Shown: positions 1 to 6,027 of the stretch, piece by piece
Position numbering within the stretch: position 1 is the first letter of the stretch
How the letters are laid out: the number at the start of each line of letters is the position of its first letter
Source of the DNA: CAZBNB01 sp964493245
GTDB lineage: Bacteria; Pseudomonadota; Gammaproteobacteria; Legionellales; Legionellaceae
Reading direction: 5' to 3'
Assembly: GCA_964493245.1 (NCBI GenBank)
Contig: CAZBNB010000036.1
Coordinates: forward strand, 1 to 12,012
Length of the DNA: 12,012 nucleotides
Program-made: the position numbers and the translations under genes
Notes under the pieces: generated by a model
Told to the model about the DNA's origin: nothing
Database searches by the model: none
Seen by the model: the letters and a program-made list of their open reading frames with translations, nothing else

Positions 1-2
1 TA

Positions 3-299
3 GGTTACGAGAAAATTCTACTTTTGACATCAGTTATTTTTTGGGAGGATTACCATAAACTTCAACAGACTTCCATGGCTTTGGTCAATGGACTTCCATA
101 CGGTGAAACCACTCAATATTACACAAATACAGCAATCAAGCTCAGTAATACATTTGTTCAACAAGCAAGCTTATTAGCTAAACTCCAAGGGAAGGCTGGG
201 CAAAAAATTATTGTTGAGCGAGTAGACGTTTCTCATGGTGGCCAGGCAGTTATTGGCACCGTGAACAGTGGCACCCCCACTGATAAGGAAAAAATATGA
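3..299 (+). CDS. C-terminal part of a mobile-element-associated protein (partial, left edge)
   Basis: The frame is open from the window edge to TGA at 297-299, so this is the 3' end of a longer gene; a TTG at 24 could in principle start it, but the open upstream codons and the lack of a ribosome binding site there argue against that. The visible 98 residues end with a pattern (IIVERVDVSHGGQAVIGTV) that I recognise from a family of uncharacterised proteins in phage-like and integrated elements of proteobacteria, where the tail reads roughly VVVEHVHVHxGGQAVVG. Just before it is a helical region (TNTAIKLSNTFVQQASLLAKL), also typical of that family. The next gene overlaps by ATGA, and the same gene pair occurs together elsewhere in my recollection. 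Function is unknown. Family assignment is from memory of the C-terminal motif only. Confidence 0.6.
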   Translation, partial: GYEKILLLTSVIFWEDYHKLQQTSMALVNGLPYGETTQYYTNTAIKLSNTFVQQASLLAKLQGKAGQKIIVERVDVSHGGQAVIGTVNSGTPTDKEKI

Positions 300-571
300 A
301 AACTACCCCATGTAACGGAGAAAAGCATTACTCTTTTGATAATGCTCCTCGTTGTGGTGCCAAAACATGACGAAATACCATTTGCCAATCTCCTGCTGTT
401 AAGGGTAAGTCTCGTTGTCGTTTGCATGGTTGCGGCAAAGGTAGCGGCGCCCCCAAAGGTAACACTTACGCTCTAACTCACGGGTTAACAACATCTCATG
501 TTAAAGTATTCAGAAAAGAGGTTCGAGAGATAATTAAAGTAAGCCGGGAGCTGCTAAAGGAGCTGGGTTAA
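296..571 (+). pseudogene. HGG/GAPKGN-type small protein gene interrupted by an in-frame TGA
   Basis: An ATG at 296 overlaps the upstream stop (ATGA). The frame reads 24 codons, then meets TGA at 368-370, then continues open to TAA at 569-571. The codons on both sides fit one family: CGAKT before the stop, then RNTICQSPAVKGKSRCRLHG and GAPKGNTYALTHGL after it. Intact relatives, as I recall them, read CGAKTRRGTPCRxPAMxGKxRCRMHGG...GAPKGNxNALKHG. The TGA sits where those relatives have Arg, so a single CGA-to-TGA change explains it. The family is small, cysteine/histidine-rich, common in phage-like islands and of unknown function. Another oddity is HGCGKG where relatives have HGG. A start after the stop would lose the first CxxK/R part, so a short functional product is unlikely but not excluded. 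Confidence 0.65.
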
Positions 572-809
572 ATCCTGGATTCAAAATTGCATCGATTAAG
601 ACCAGCGAGAGGGGGTGAAGGGTTTTCATGGGCGCAGTTTAGTCCGGTGCTTGGTAATTCTTTGAGTTTCTCTGCCAGTTCAATTGCCATTATCTTTTGG
701 CATATAAGCACAATCTAGTATGATATCGTTGTAGCTACTGAAACCGAGCTTGACTTGCTTGCTTAAAATAACAGAATTATATGAATTAAAGTAATTTGAG
801 GGGTATTTT

Positions 810-1628
810 GTGCCGAAAAATAAAACAGTAATTGTTACGGCGGGCAATCGTGGAGGTGGCTTAGCGCTTTCTAAAAAATATGCGGACAGTGGCGCCAATG
901 TGGTTATGGTTGCCGAAAAAACTGATGAAATAACGAACCATCCTTTTTCTTCAGAAAATGTGATGGTTATCGCAATTGATTTCATGGACGAACAACAGAT
1001 AAATGATGTGGTCAAGATGACTATCGAACGGTTTGGTGGCATAGATATTCTTATCAATAATTACAGTAAGTTCAATTTTAAAAATGCGATGGATACTACG
1101 CCGGAGATGTTTCTGAATGTGATGAATAATGTGTTTGCTACTTTCTTTTTTTCAAAAGCATGCGCGCCTTATTTGAAAGATTCCAACAACCCACACATTA
1201 TCAATATATCCCCGCCCCTAGATACGGATGCTGCCAAATTGGCATGCGAACATCATTTATTATTTTCAATTTCTAAATATGGCATGAGTCTTTCTACGTT
1301 GGGTATGGCAGAAGAGTTTAGGCCCCTGGGTATAGCAGTTAATTCGTTATGGCAAGAACGCCCTATCGCCACAAAAACACTCATCGATAATTTTGATAAC
1401 GATGTTGTGCGTGGGAGTAACCGTCCAGAAGTGTATGCTGACGCAGCTTATTTGATATCGCTCAAATCCGCTCAAGCGTTTACAGGAAATTATTGTATTG
1501 ATGAGGATGTTTTGCGTGAATCAAATATCGACCCCGTTCAATATGCTGTTAATCCTGATGCTTTTCCTGTGAAGGATATTTTTCTCCCTGGCGTTGATTA
1601 TGGGCTTTTAAAAACAGTATTTAAATAA
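810..1628 (+). CDS. HSDL2-like short-chain dehydrogenase with degenerate active site
   Basis: The start is GTG at 810, supported by GAGGGG at 798-803 six bases upstream. The 272-aa product has a Rossmann-fold SDR layout: a cofactor loop TAGNRGGG (10-17, normally TGxxxGIG), an NNYS segment at 83-86 (normally NNAG/S), Ser134 in NISPPL, and KYGMS at 156-160 followed by GMAEEF and AVNSLW. The latter blocks closely resemble hydroxysteroid-dehydrogenase-like protein 2 (HSDL2) relatives, an SDR branch with no firmly established substrate. In that branch the catalytic motif is YxxxK; here it reads FSISK, so the catalytic Tyr is Phe152 (codon ttt at 1263-1265). The first Gly of the cofactor motif is also changed. 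It may bind NAD(P) weakly or act non-catalytically; that is inference. The next gene begins 19 bp downstream on the same strand. Confidence 0.85.
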   Translation: MPKNKTVIVTAGNRGGGLALSKKYADSGANVVMVAEKTDEITNHPFSSENVMVIAIDFMDEQQINDVVKMTIERFGGIDILINNYSKFNFKNAMDTTPEMFLNVMNNVFATFFFSKACAPYLKDSNNPHIINISPPLDTDAAKLACEHHLLFSISKYGMSLSTLGMAEEFRPLGIAVNSLWQERPIATKTLIDNFDNDVVRGSNRPEVYADAAYLISLKSAQAFTGNYCIDEDVLRESNIDPVQYAVNPDAFPVKDIFLPGVDYGLLKTVFK

Positions 1629-1647
1629 AAAATCTAAGGAGCACAGA

Positions 1648-2028
1648 GTGAAAAAATATGGGGTTATTATAGCGTTACTTATTTCTTCGAGCGCTTTCGC
1701 ATCAAAAGCGGTAAATATTGAGGGAACGTATGAATGTGCGGGTAATGAGGTAGGAACGCATGAAGCATTTAAATGCCAAATGACAATTAAGAAAACAGGC
1801 GAAACCTATGCGTCGACGGCAGATTGTTCGGATAATAACTCTTATCGTGGCACAGGCATTTATGATAAACGCGCTCGCCTCTTATCTACAGGATTTATTA
1901 ATCCTAAGAAATCAGAGGAAACAGGCGTCTCTGTAACAACGGTAAAAAGTGATGGTAGTTTAGTTTCTGAATGGACTTATTTGGATAAAACGACTATTGC
2001 TCGCACTAAATGCTTTCTTAAGAAATAG
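1648..2028 (+). CDS. small exported four-cysteine protein, unknown function
   Basis: The start is GTG at 1648 with AAGGAG at 1636-1641. The 126-aa product begins with a classical signal peptide: MKK, a hydrophobic core (VIIALLISSS) and AFA before a likely cleavage after residue 18. The mature part is about 108 residues, with Cys30, Cys43, Cys60 and Cys122 that could form two disulfides in the periplasm. The pattern of short beta-like segments (GTYECAG, CQMTIKK, RGTGIYD, SEWTYLD) suggests a small beta-barrel or lipocalin-like fold, but I do not recognise a named family. There is no lipobox. It follows the SDR gene by 19 bp and may be co-transcribed with it. It converges on the DUF1543 gene, with only 35 bp between the stops. 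Confidence 0.75.
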   Translation: MKKYGVIIALLISSSAFASKAVNIEGTYECAGNEVGTHEAFKCQMTIKKTGETYASTADCSDNNSYRGTGIYDKRARLLSTGFINPKKSEETGVSVTTVKSDGSLVSEWTYLDKTTIARTKCFLKK

Positions 2029-2063
2029 AAAAATAATAACGACGTCGTTCTGATGCCTCATTA

Positions 2064-2573
2064 TCATTTTCCAATAGGCGTATAACGACAAGTAAACTCA
2101 AATGGTATGTCGTCTTGCGTTTCTACCATATGTAAATAATGATTGTGCTGAGCCAGCATGGCCCCTAAGTCAAGAACAGTATCAATTTCATGCAGATAAT
2201 CACGGTGGGGTGACTCCCACTGTTTAATTTGTTGAACAGCTTTTTGTTTAGCTTCTTGAGCGTCAGAAGCAACGACAAAAATATTTTGATGTAACTCGGT
2301 AAATTGAGACTGGTCATAACCACCTAAATTTACAAAAAATAATTTATTGGCCATATTGTGTGGGGGCTGATTTGAAATAAGAATATGATGGCCATCAGCG
2401 TAATTGAGTATGCCCCAAGCATCAAGATGCAAGCTTGTCGCCTCACCCCACCAACTTTGGCGTAAGGCATCATATGTTTCCTCAATAGTATTAGCGATTA
2501 CAAATCGTATATCGTGGAGCTCAATGAGAGATTGGCTATGTGACCCACCAATATAAATAACAAATAAATGCAT
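2064..2573 (-). CDS. DUF1543 domain protein
   Basis: I chose ATG at 2573 because GAGGGGA precedes it at good spacing and because DUF1543 proteins begin MHLFVIYxGG; the frame extends further upstream but into the previous gene's end. The 169-aa product contains two related halves: residues 2-38 (LFVIYIGG ... ELHDIRFV ... EETYDAL) and about 77-113 (LFFVNLGG ... ELHQNIFV ... AQEAKQKA), which looks like an ancient internal duplication. There is no signal peptide or membrane segment, so it is probably cytosolic. The biochemical role of DUF1543 is unknown. It is the last gene of a five-gene leftward operon, 16 bp after the gamma-glutamylcyclotransferase-like gene. Confidence 0.8.
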   Translation of the reverse strand: MHLFVIYIGGSHSQSLIELHDIRFVIANTIEETYDALRQSWWGEATSLHLDAWGILNYADGHHILISNQPPHNMANKLFFVNLGGYDQSQFTELHQNIFVVASDAQEAKQKAVQQIKQWESPHRDYLHEIDTVLDLGAMLAQHNHYLHMVETQDDIPFEFTCRYTPIGK

Positions 2574-2589
2574 GATTATTTCCCCTCGC

Positions 2590-2955
2590 TTAAGACTCAA
2601 ATTCATTGCATGTATTCATCACATGAATATAGACCCAAGCAGATATTCCGGAATCAAGCTTAACTTTAACACGCTTATAGTCCGCAACTTCATAGCTATC
2701 AGCTTGTCTAAGCTCCTCACCACTCACGTCAAATACCATGCCTTGGACTTTATCTGTATCTTCACCAGTATAAATAACAACCGGGTGTATATCCTTTCCA
2801 CTGGTAGCAATGACATCAGCATCTGTAATTTTTAATTCAGATAATTCGAACTTGGATAATGTATCGATTTTTCCTGCTAATTTTCTGCCAAAACTGGTTA
2901 ATTGTACTGATTCGTATTGAAGCGTCCCATAAGAAAATAATTTTTCCTCGCTCAT
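2590..2955 (-). CDS. gamma-glutamylcyclotransferase-like (AIG2/GGACT) family protein
   Basis: The 121-aa product has the hallmarks of the AIG2/GGACT-like cyclotransferase fold: LFSYGTLQ near the N-terminus (YGTL at 9-12, the substrate-anion loop), and DSYEVADYKR with Glu89 in the position of the catalytic acid of the usual D-x-YE-x-x-x-Y motif. Family members cyclise gamma-glutamyl groups to 5-oxoproline, acting on gamma-glutamyl amines or related adducts; the exact substrate here cannot be read from sequence. Its ATG overlaps the stop of the CMD-family gene by 4 bp (ATGA), so the two are translationally coupled. Length is normal for the small bacterial members. Confidence 0.8.
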   Translation of the reverse strand: MSEEKLFSYGTLQYESVQLTSFGRKLAGKIDTLSKFELSELKITDADVIATSGKDIHPVVIYTGEDTDKVQGMVFDVSGEELRQADSYEVADYKRVKVKLDSGISAWVYIHVMNTCNEFES

Positions 2956-3335
2956 TTAAAACCTGCCTCGTTTTGCTCTTCTAACACTTGCTTTAATGTC
3001 ATCATCGCATCAACACAAGCTGGAAACCCGACATAACCAATTAGGAAAATGAATAGCTCAATAATCTCCGGCTTTTGCCATCCGACATTCAGCATGCCAT
3101 TGATGTGCGCTTTTAAAGGCAGGCCTGTGTTACCTTGACCAATTAAGCAGGCAACAGCGGCGAGCTCGCGATACTTGTCTGAAAAATCAGGTCTAGCGTA
3201 GATATCACCATATCCAAATTCAACAATGTATTTAGCAAAATCGGGCGAAATTTCCTCAAACATTTTGATGAGACCTTCTGCTCTGTCGCCGATAATATCT
3301 TTAATGCGTTGCTTACCAATCTCCTGCTTATTCAT
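2952..3335 (-). CDS. carboxymuconolactone decarboxylase (CMD) family protein without CxxC
   Basis: The 127-aa, all-helical product shows the CMD-family core: YRELAAVACLIGQGN (55-69), KAHINGMLNVGW (76-86, with the conserved His77), a following EIIELF helix and YVGFPACVDA (101-110). This matches the PcaC-like branch (RELxxLAxLxxxG...LKxHIxxALNxG...YAGFPA) rather than the AhpD peroxidase branch, because the CxxC redox pair is missing. PcaC decarboxylates a lactone in the beta-ketoadipate pathway, but no other pathway genes are present, so the substrate is unknown. The start ATG at 3335 has AAGGAA upstream and overlaps the VOC gene stop by 4 bp. Confidence 0.82.
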   Translation of the reverse strand: MNKQEIGKQRIKDIIGDRAEGLIKMFEEISPDFAKYIVEFGYGDIYARPDFSDKYRELAAVACLIGQGNTGLPLKAHINGMLNVGWQKPEIIELFIFLIGYVGFPACVDAMMTLKQVLEEQNEAGFK

Positions 3336-3703
3336 TTAGATTCCTTATGGAGTACAGCGCCAATGTAATGGCCATCATAGTCAACGATGAAAGCACTGTA
3401 ATAGTTGGTGTAGTAGTCATTTCTAAGTTTAGGATTGCCGTTACAAGTAGCGCCTTCTTGAATGGCTATTTTGTAGAATTCTTGAATTGCTTCTTCTGTA
3501 TCTGCCTTGAAGGCGATATGTGTGAATTGCTGTATTTTGGCGGTCGGTCCAAACCAAAATTCAGGTTTATCTGTTTTACCAAAGCCAATCCAGTCTTCGT
3601 GTTGGGTAAGTGGCTTGATGCCAAGCGGTGCTAAGATTAGCGTATAGAATTTTTTGGATTTTTCATAATCAGTGACGGTCATGCCTACATGGTCAAGAAT
3701 CAT
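3332..3703 (-). CDS. VOC (glyoxalase/bleomycin-resistance) family protein
   Basis: The 123-aa product opens with MILDHVGMTVTDYEKSKKFY and has the paired beta-alpha-beta-beta-beta units of the vicinal oxygen chelate fold. Candidate metal ligands are His5 (DHVG) and His62 (FTHIAF). Close relatives end with DPDGNxIEAV, where the Glu is a metal ligand; here the segment is DYDGHYIGAV, so that Glu is Gly115. Metal binding may thus be altered or lost, or supplied by another residue such as His112. Function in the family ranges from glyoxalase and dioxygenase activity to binding roles and cannot be fixed here. AAAGGA precedes the ATG at 3703. The gene lies between the ABM and CMD genes in a compact operon. 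Confidence 0.85.
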   Translation of the reverse strand: MILDHVGMTVTDYEKSKKFYTLILAPLGIKPLTQHEDWIGFGKTDKPEFWFGPTAKIQQFTHIAFKADTEEAIQEFYKIAIQEGATCNGNPKLRNDYYTNYYSAFIVDYDGHYIGAVLHKESK

Positions 3704-3721
3704 GGCAAATCCTTTAAACGG

Positions 3722-4018
3722 TTATGCTATCTCCGTTGCGAAAACGGCTTGATAAGGTTTGGCTAGCAGCTCTTCTAATTTCTGACCAAGCTCAATGATA
3801 TATGGCTTCGTAAACTGCTCTTGATGCCTTTCTCGGCTAACCCATTGCTCGTAAAGTACAAACTGTGCTGGGTTATCGCTGCTTTGGTGAAGTCGGTATT
3901 CTACGCAAATCTCTTCGGCGCGGCTAGGAGCTACAACCTTTGCTAACGCCTGTGCTAATTCATTTTCTTTGCCAGGCTTTGCTTCAAGAATAACAACGAC
4001 TGTATGAGGTTTTGACAT
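3722..4018 (-). CDS. antibiotic biosynthesis monooxygenase (ABM) domain protein, quinol monooxygenase-like
   Basis: The 98-aa product is a single ABM (dimeric alpha+beta barrel) domain: HTVVVILEAKPGKENEL, then SRAEEICVEYRLHQ and FVLYEQWVSRERHQEQF. This matches the YgiN/quinol monooxygenase pattern (SRxExGCxxYxLH...FxLYExWxSxE). Relatives oxidise or bind quinol and polyketide-like aromatic compounds without a cofactor; the substrate here is unknown. It is the first protein gene of the five-gene leftward operon, 18 bp before the VOC gene. Its ribosome binding site is weak. Only 72 bp separate it from the 3' end of tRNA-Pro on the same strand, so read-through from the tRNA promoter is possible. 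Confidence 0.85.
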   Translation of the reverse strand: MSKPHTVVVILEAKPGKENELAQALAKVVAPSRAEEICVEYRLHQSSDNPAQFVLYEQWVSRERHQEQFTKPYIIELGQKLEELLAKPYQAVFATEIA

Positions 4019-4090
4019 AGAGTTACTCTGATTTATAGGGAGTCATATTCAATTAAGTGTACCCCACACATTTTAACAATCTTCAAAAGC

Positions 4091-4167
4091 TGGTCGGGAC
4101 GGAAGGATTTGAACCTTCGACCACTAGCACCCCATGCTAGTACGCTACCAGGCTGCGCTACGCCCCG
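4091..4167 (-). tRNA. tRNA-Pro(GGG)
   Basis: Read on the minus strand the 77 bases fold as a full cloverleaf. The acceptor CGGGGCG pairs with CGTCCCG (one G-T), the D stem is GCGC/GCGT, the anticodon stem CTAGC/GCTAG encloses loop ATGGGGT, and the T arm is GAAGG-TTCAAAT-CCTTC. The terminal ACCA is encoded. The anticodon is GGG with G at position 37, as in bacterial proline tRNAs that read CCC/CCU. The body closely matches the known E. coli tRNA-Pro(GGG) layout. Confidence 0.97.
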
Positions 4168-4179
4168 AAACTTGCTCGA

Positions 4180-4208
4180 ATGATAACGCTTATTGATTTA
4201 AATCTCAA
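4180..4208 (-). promoter_or_regulatory. sigma70-type promoter of tRNA-Pro
   Basis: On the minus strand TTGAGA (4203-4208) is separated by 17 bp from TATCAT (4180-4185). Both hexamers match consensus at 5 of 6 positions, and the -10 ends 12 bases before the mature tRNA 5' end. This is the strongest promoter-like sequence in the spacer and fits a stable-RNA gene. Confidence 0.75.
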
Positions 4209-4285
4209 GTTGTCTGTGACAGATTGATAGATTTCGACTCACTGCGTTATAGGTGATAATCTTAATGGTTTTTAATAACTACCCA

Positions 4286-4318
4286 CAAAGTTATCCACAA
4301 AAAATGTGGATAACTTTG
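4286..4318. repeat. inverted pair of perfect DnaA boxes (14-bp arms, A5 loop)
   Basis: CAAAGTTATCCACA (4286-4299) and its exact reverse complement (4305-4318) flank AAAAA. Each arm contains the strict consensus DnaA box TTATCCACA (4291-4299 on +, 4305-4313 on -). CTACC-like bases extend the symmetry beyond a 3-nt offset (CTACCCAC on the left, GGTAG on the right). No T-tract follows on either strand, so it does not look like a terminator. DnaA binding is known for this consensus; a role here in replication control is inference. Confidence 0.7.
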
Positions 4319-4421
4319 GTAGAAAAAAAATCGACCAAAACAGATAAATTTATTAATTTTCAATAAGTTATGTTTTTTGTAAAGTCTTAGTACAAATTGA
4401 TTAATGTCATAAGGTAAAAAG

Positions 4422-4430
4422 TTATTCACA
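4422..4430 (+). promoter_or_regulatory. third DnaA box, TTATTCACA
   Basis: This matches the relaxed DnaA consensus TTATNCACA and lies about 110 bp from the inverted pair across an AT-rich stretch. It is itself part of a near-palindrome (CACAA-T-TTGTG, 4427-4437). A single 9-mer alone would be weak; its value is in the cluster. Confidence 0.5.
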
Positions 4431-4486
4431 ATTTGTGAGAAATTAAACCGATATGACTGCTGGTCTGCGAATTGTGTGGTTTTAAG

Positions 4487-4972
4487 TTAAGGTAGTGCCA
4501 AAAAAATCATGACTAGCAAGATAAAGTTCAAAAACAATCCCGCGGTACTTTGCCCATTCCAAGATGAAGATTGCCACATGCAAAACCATTCGCCACCAAT
4601 TGCGATAAACCCAACTAAATACAATAAAAAGCCCAAAAATAAGCCAAATAGCGCGGTGGCTTTCGCACGATTAAACAGAATCTCATTCGCACGAATCTGG
4701 CATAAGAGACGAATACTCCCCATCCAACAAAAAAGCGCTGCTAACATTTCACAACCGATAATAAGATAAAATGCAGCTTGTTGCATTATTGGGTTGGTAA
4801 TGGCCCGGTAATTAACGTTGGCATTTTTATAGATAGTATCCATACTCAAAACATGATGTACATATGGCCAGTTTACTTGCGGTGAAACATAATTATTCAT
4901 GGCAACCAAGGTAAAAAAAAGCCCGAGAGAAGCAACCATGCCTATTTTGATGGATCTTAAAATAACTGACAT
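4487..4972 (-). CDS. DUF2165 family small integral membrane protein
   Basis: I chose ATG at 4972 because AAAGGA lies six bases upstream; the in-frame TTG at 4996 has no such site. The 161-aa product has four hydrophobic segments, at about 7-25, 62-83, 98-122 and 138-160, and the DUF2165 signature region between TM1 and TM2 (NYVSPQVNWPYVHHVLSMD ... YRAITNP). It is an inner-membrane protein of unknown function. It is a single leftward gene with its own promoter at 5009-5036. Confidence 0.83.
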   Translation of the reverse strand: MSVILRSIKIGMVASLGLFFTLVAMNNYVSPQVNWPYVHHVLSMDTIYKNANVNYRAITNPIMQQAAFYLIIGCEMLAALFCWMGSIRLLCQIRANEILFNRAKATALFGLFLGFLLYLVGFIAIGGEWFCMWQSSSWNGQSTAGLFLNFILLVMIFLALP

Positions 4973-5008
4973 ACGAATCCTTTCGTATTGAGTCAAAGAT
5001 AGTGTTAA

Positions 5009-5036
5009 TTTATATGATTTCTTTTAGAAAAGTCAA
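5009..5036 (-). promoter_or_regulatory. promoter of the DUF2165 gene
   Basis: On the minus strand TTGACT (5031-5036) and TATAAA (5009-5014) are 16 bp apart, each 5 of 6 to sigma70 consensus. The -35 box overlaps the T-tract of the upstream gene's terminator by two bases. The expected leader is about 30 nt. Confidence 0.6.
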
Positions 5037-5063
5037 AAAAAATTAGCGTATTATTAATTACGC
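5035..5063 (-). terminator. Rho-independent-type terminator of the 286-aa orphan gene
   Basis: On the minus strand GCGTA (5059-5063) pairs with TACGC (5046-5050) across an 8-nt AT-rich loop, followed after TAA by a run of eight T (5035-5042). The stem overlaps the last codons and stop of the gene ending at 5054. The stem is short, so strength is uncertain. Confidence 0.5.
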
Positions 5064-5914
5064 AAGCTGAAGATGCGCTTTCTCGTCTCACCACTAGGGG
5101 TTCTTGGTGATGCGTCGGGGCTGGAAGAAATTGGGGGCGATAGCAATGGAGAAGATCCTGTCCAATGGGAGTTTTTGTATCCTAATGGCGAAGGCGTTGT
5201 CATATCAGATGGTGTCGTGGCCACAACGCTGGGAGAACGCAAACCATTCTTTGTCTCAAAACCAAGTGAATTGCTTTTAAAAAAACTCTGACTATTGAGG
5301 GTGTAAATCTCCGAATCGATGTTCCCAATAAAAAAACCGTTGTCATCCGCTGCAGATGGAGCTTTAATATTCAAATCCTGCTCGCCAAATTGATTTAAAT
5401 CATTAAATTTGGCTTTTACTAATTTTAACTTAGCATAAGATGCGAGCAAGGCTATCTCTTGATCAATCTCATCGCTTTCTAGATATCGCTTATTTGCCTC
5501 TTTTGGAATAATAGACCAATTAATTTTTCCATCACGAAGAATACCTTCTAACAAATAATGGAAATACACCGAAAAATCACCTTCAACAATACCCTCAAAA
5601 TAATGATCTAATATTCGGTAACACTCTCGTTTAATGTCTGCTTTAACCTCTTCTGAAAATTGCTCATCCGGTTGCAAACTATGAAAAATAACACAAGCGT
5701 CTTCATATTTTTTTGAGAAAGCCTGAAAGCTGAAAGCGCATTCTGTTTGTAGTTCACGAATATCAGCCTCGTCAGATGACCAATCAGCTGTTTGGGCTGT
5801 TTTTAAACGGCGACGGGTATTTAAAAAATCCTGCGCATCAGTCAGTAAGATATCTATCTGTGCACTCAATTTATCACGAATAACTCCATCATATAAATCA
5901 GAACCGTATTGCAT
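5054..5914 (-). CDS. orphan cytosolic protein with Ser/Thr-Pro-rich tail; possible secreted effector
   Basis: I do not recognise this 286-aa protein. ATG at 5914 is preceded by AAGGTT at short distance. Residues 1-175 are charged and predicted helical (RDKLSAQIDILLTDAQDFL, VKADIKRECYRILDHYFEG), without signal peptide or membrane segments. Residues 226-273 form a low-complexity tail with nine S-P or T-P pairs (S227, T234, T240, S242, S255, S259, S265, S269, T272), followed by the basic end TRKRIFSLRN. Such tails are uncommon in bacterial housekeeping proteins and resemble eukaryotic proline-directed phosphorylation regions. Together with single-gene organisation and its own promoter, this fits a protein delivered into a host cell by a Dot/Icm-like system, but no clear E-block is present, so the effector idea is inference only. 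Confidence 0.6.
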   Translation of the reverse strand: MQYGSDLYDGVIRDKLSAQIDILLTDAQDFLNTRRRLKTAQTADWSSDEADIRELQTECAFSFQAFSKKYEDACVIFHSLQPDEQFSEEVKADIKRECYRILDHYFEGIVEGDFSVYFHYLLEGILRDGKINWSIIPKEANKRYLESDEIDQEIALLASYAKLKLVKAKFNDLNQFGEQDLNIKAPSAADDNGFFIGNIDSEIYTLNSQSFFKSNSLGFETKNGLRSPSVVATTPSDMTTPSPLGYKNSHWTGSSPLLSPPISSSPDASPRTPSGETRKRIFSLRN

Positions 5915-5952
5915 CTATAACCTTCAATAATCAACTCAAATAAATTTGACAC

Positions 5953-5961
5953 ATTATAACA
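5953..5961 (-). promoter_or_regulatory. extended -10 promoter of the orphan gene
   Basis: The minus strand reads TGTTATAAT: a perfect TATAAT (5953-5958) with the TGn extension (5959-5961), 38 bases upstream of the ATG at 5914. The -35 region is poor (TTCTTT at 17-bp spacing), which is usual for extended -10 promoters. Confidence 0.55.
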
Positions 5962-6027
5962 CAGAATGCCCATATAAAGAATGTTTATGATGGTTTTAAA
6001 TTTGATTATCTATCACACTGAGCAGAC

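Larger units (their letters stand above)
4168..4486. other. 319-bp non-coding stretch: tRNA promoter plus DnaA boxes
   Basis: No credible gene is seen. The tRNA-Pro promoter occupies its left end. The middle has two perfect DnaA boxes in an inverted repeat, then a very AT-rich run (about 4321-4385), then a third DnaA box at 4422-4430. There is no clear Rho-independent terminator for the leftward DUF2165 gene that ends at 4487. Confidence 0.6.

Noticed and set aside
568..690. Minus-strand 40-codon frame beginning MAIELAEKLKELPS
   Set aside because: No ribosome binding site, no recognised family, and the second half looks like chance translation; could be a remnant but cannot be supported.
745..785. 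Promoter for the SDR gene using TTGACT at 750-755
   Set aside because: No acceptable -10 at 16-18 bp spacing; the nearest TATA-like hexamers are too near or too far.
680..1057. Minus-strand 125-codon frame
   Set aside because: It overlaps the well-supported SDR gene antisense and has no family features.
2036..2062. AACGACGTCGTT palindrome as a terminator between convergent genes
   Set aside because: The 12-bp palindrome leaves only a 4-bp stem once a loop is formed, and the T-rich run on the minus strand is interrupted; too weak to call.
2572..2835. Plus-strand frame across the GGCT-like gene
   Set aside because: Antisense to a gene with clear catalytic motifs and operon coupling.
1..4090. 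Genomic island integrated at the 3' end of tRNA-Pro
   Set aside because: The left end has mobile-element-type genes, but I found no repeat of the tRNA 3' end and no integrase gene in the window.
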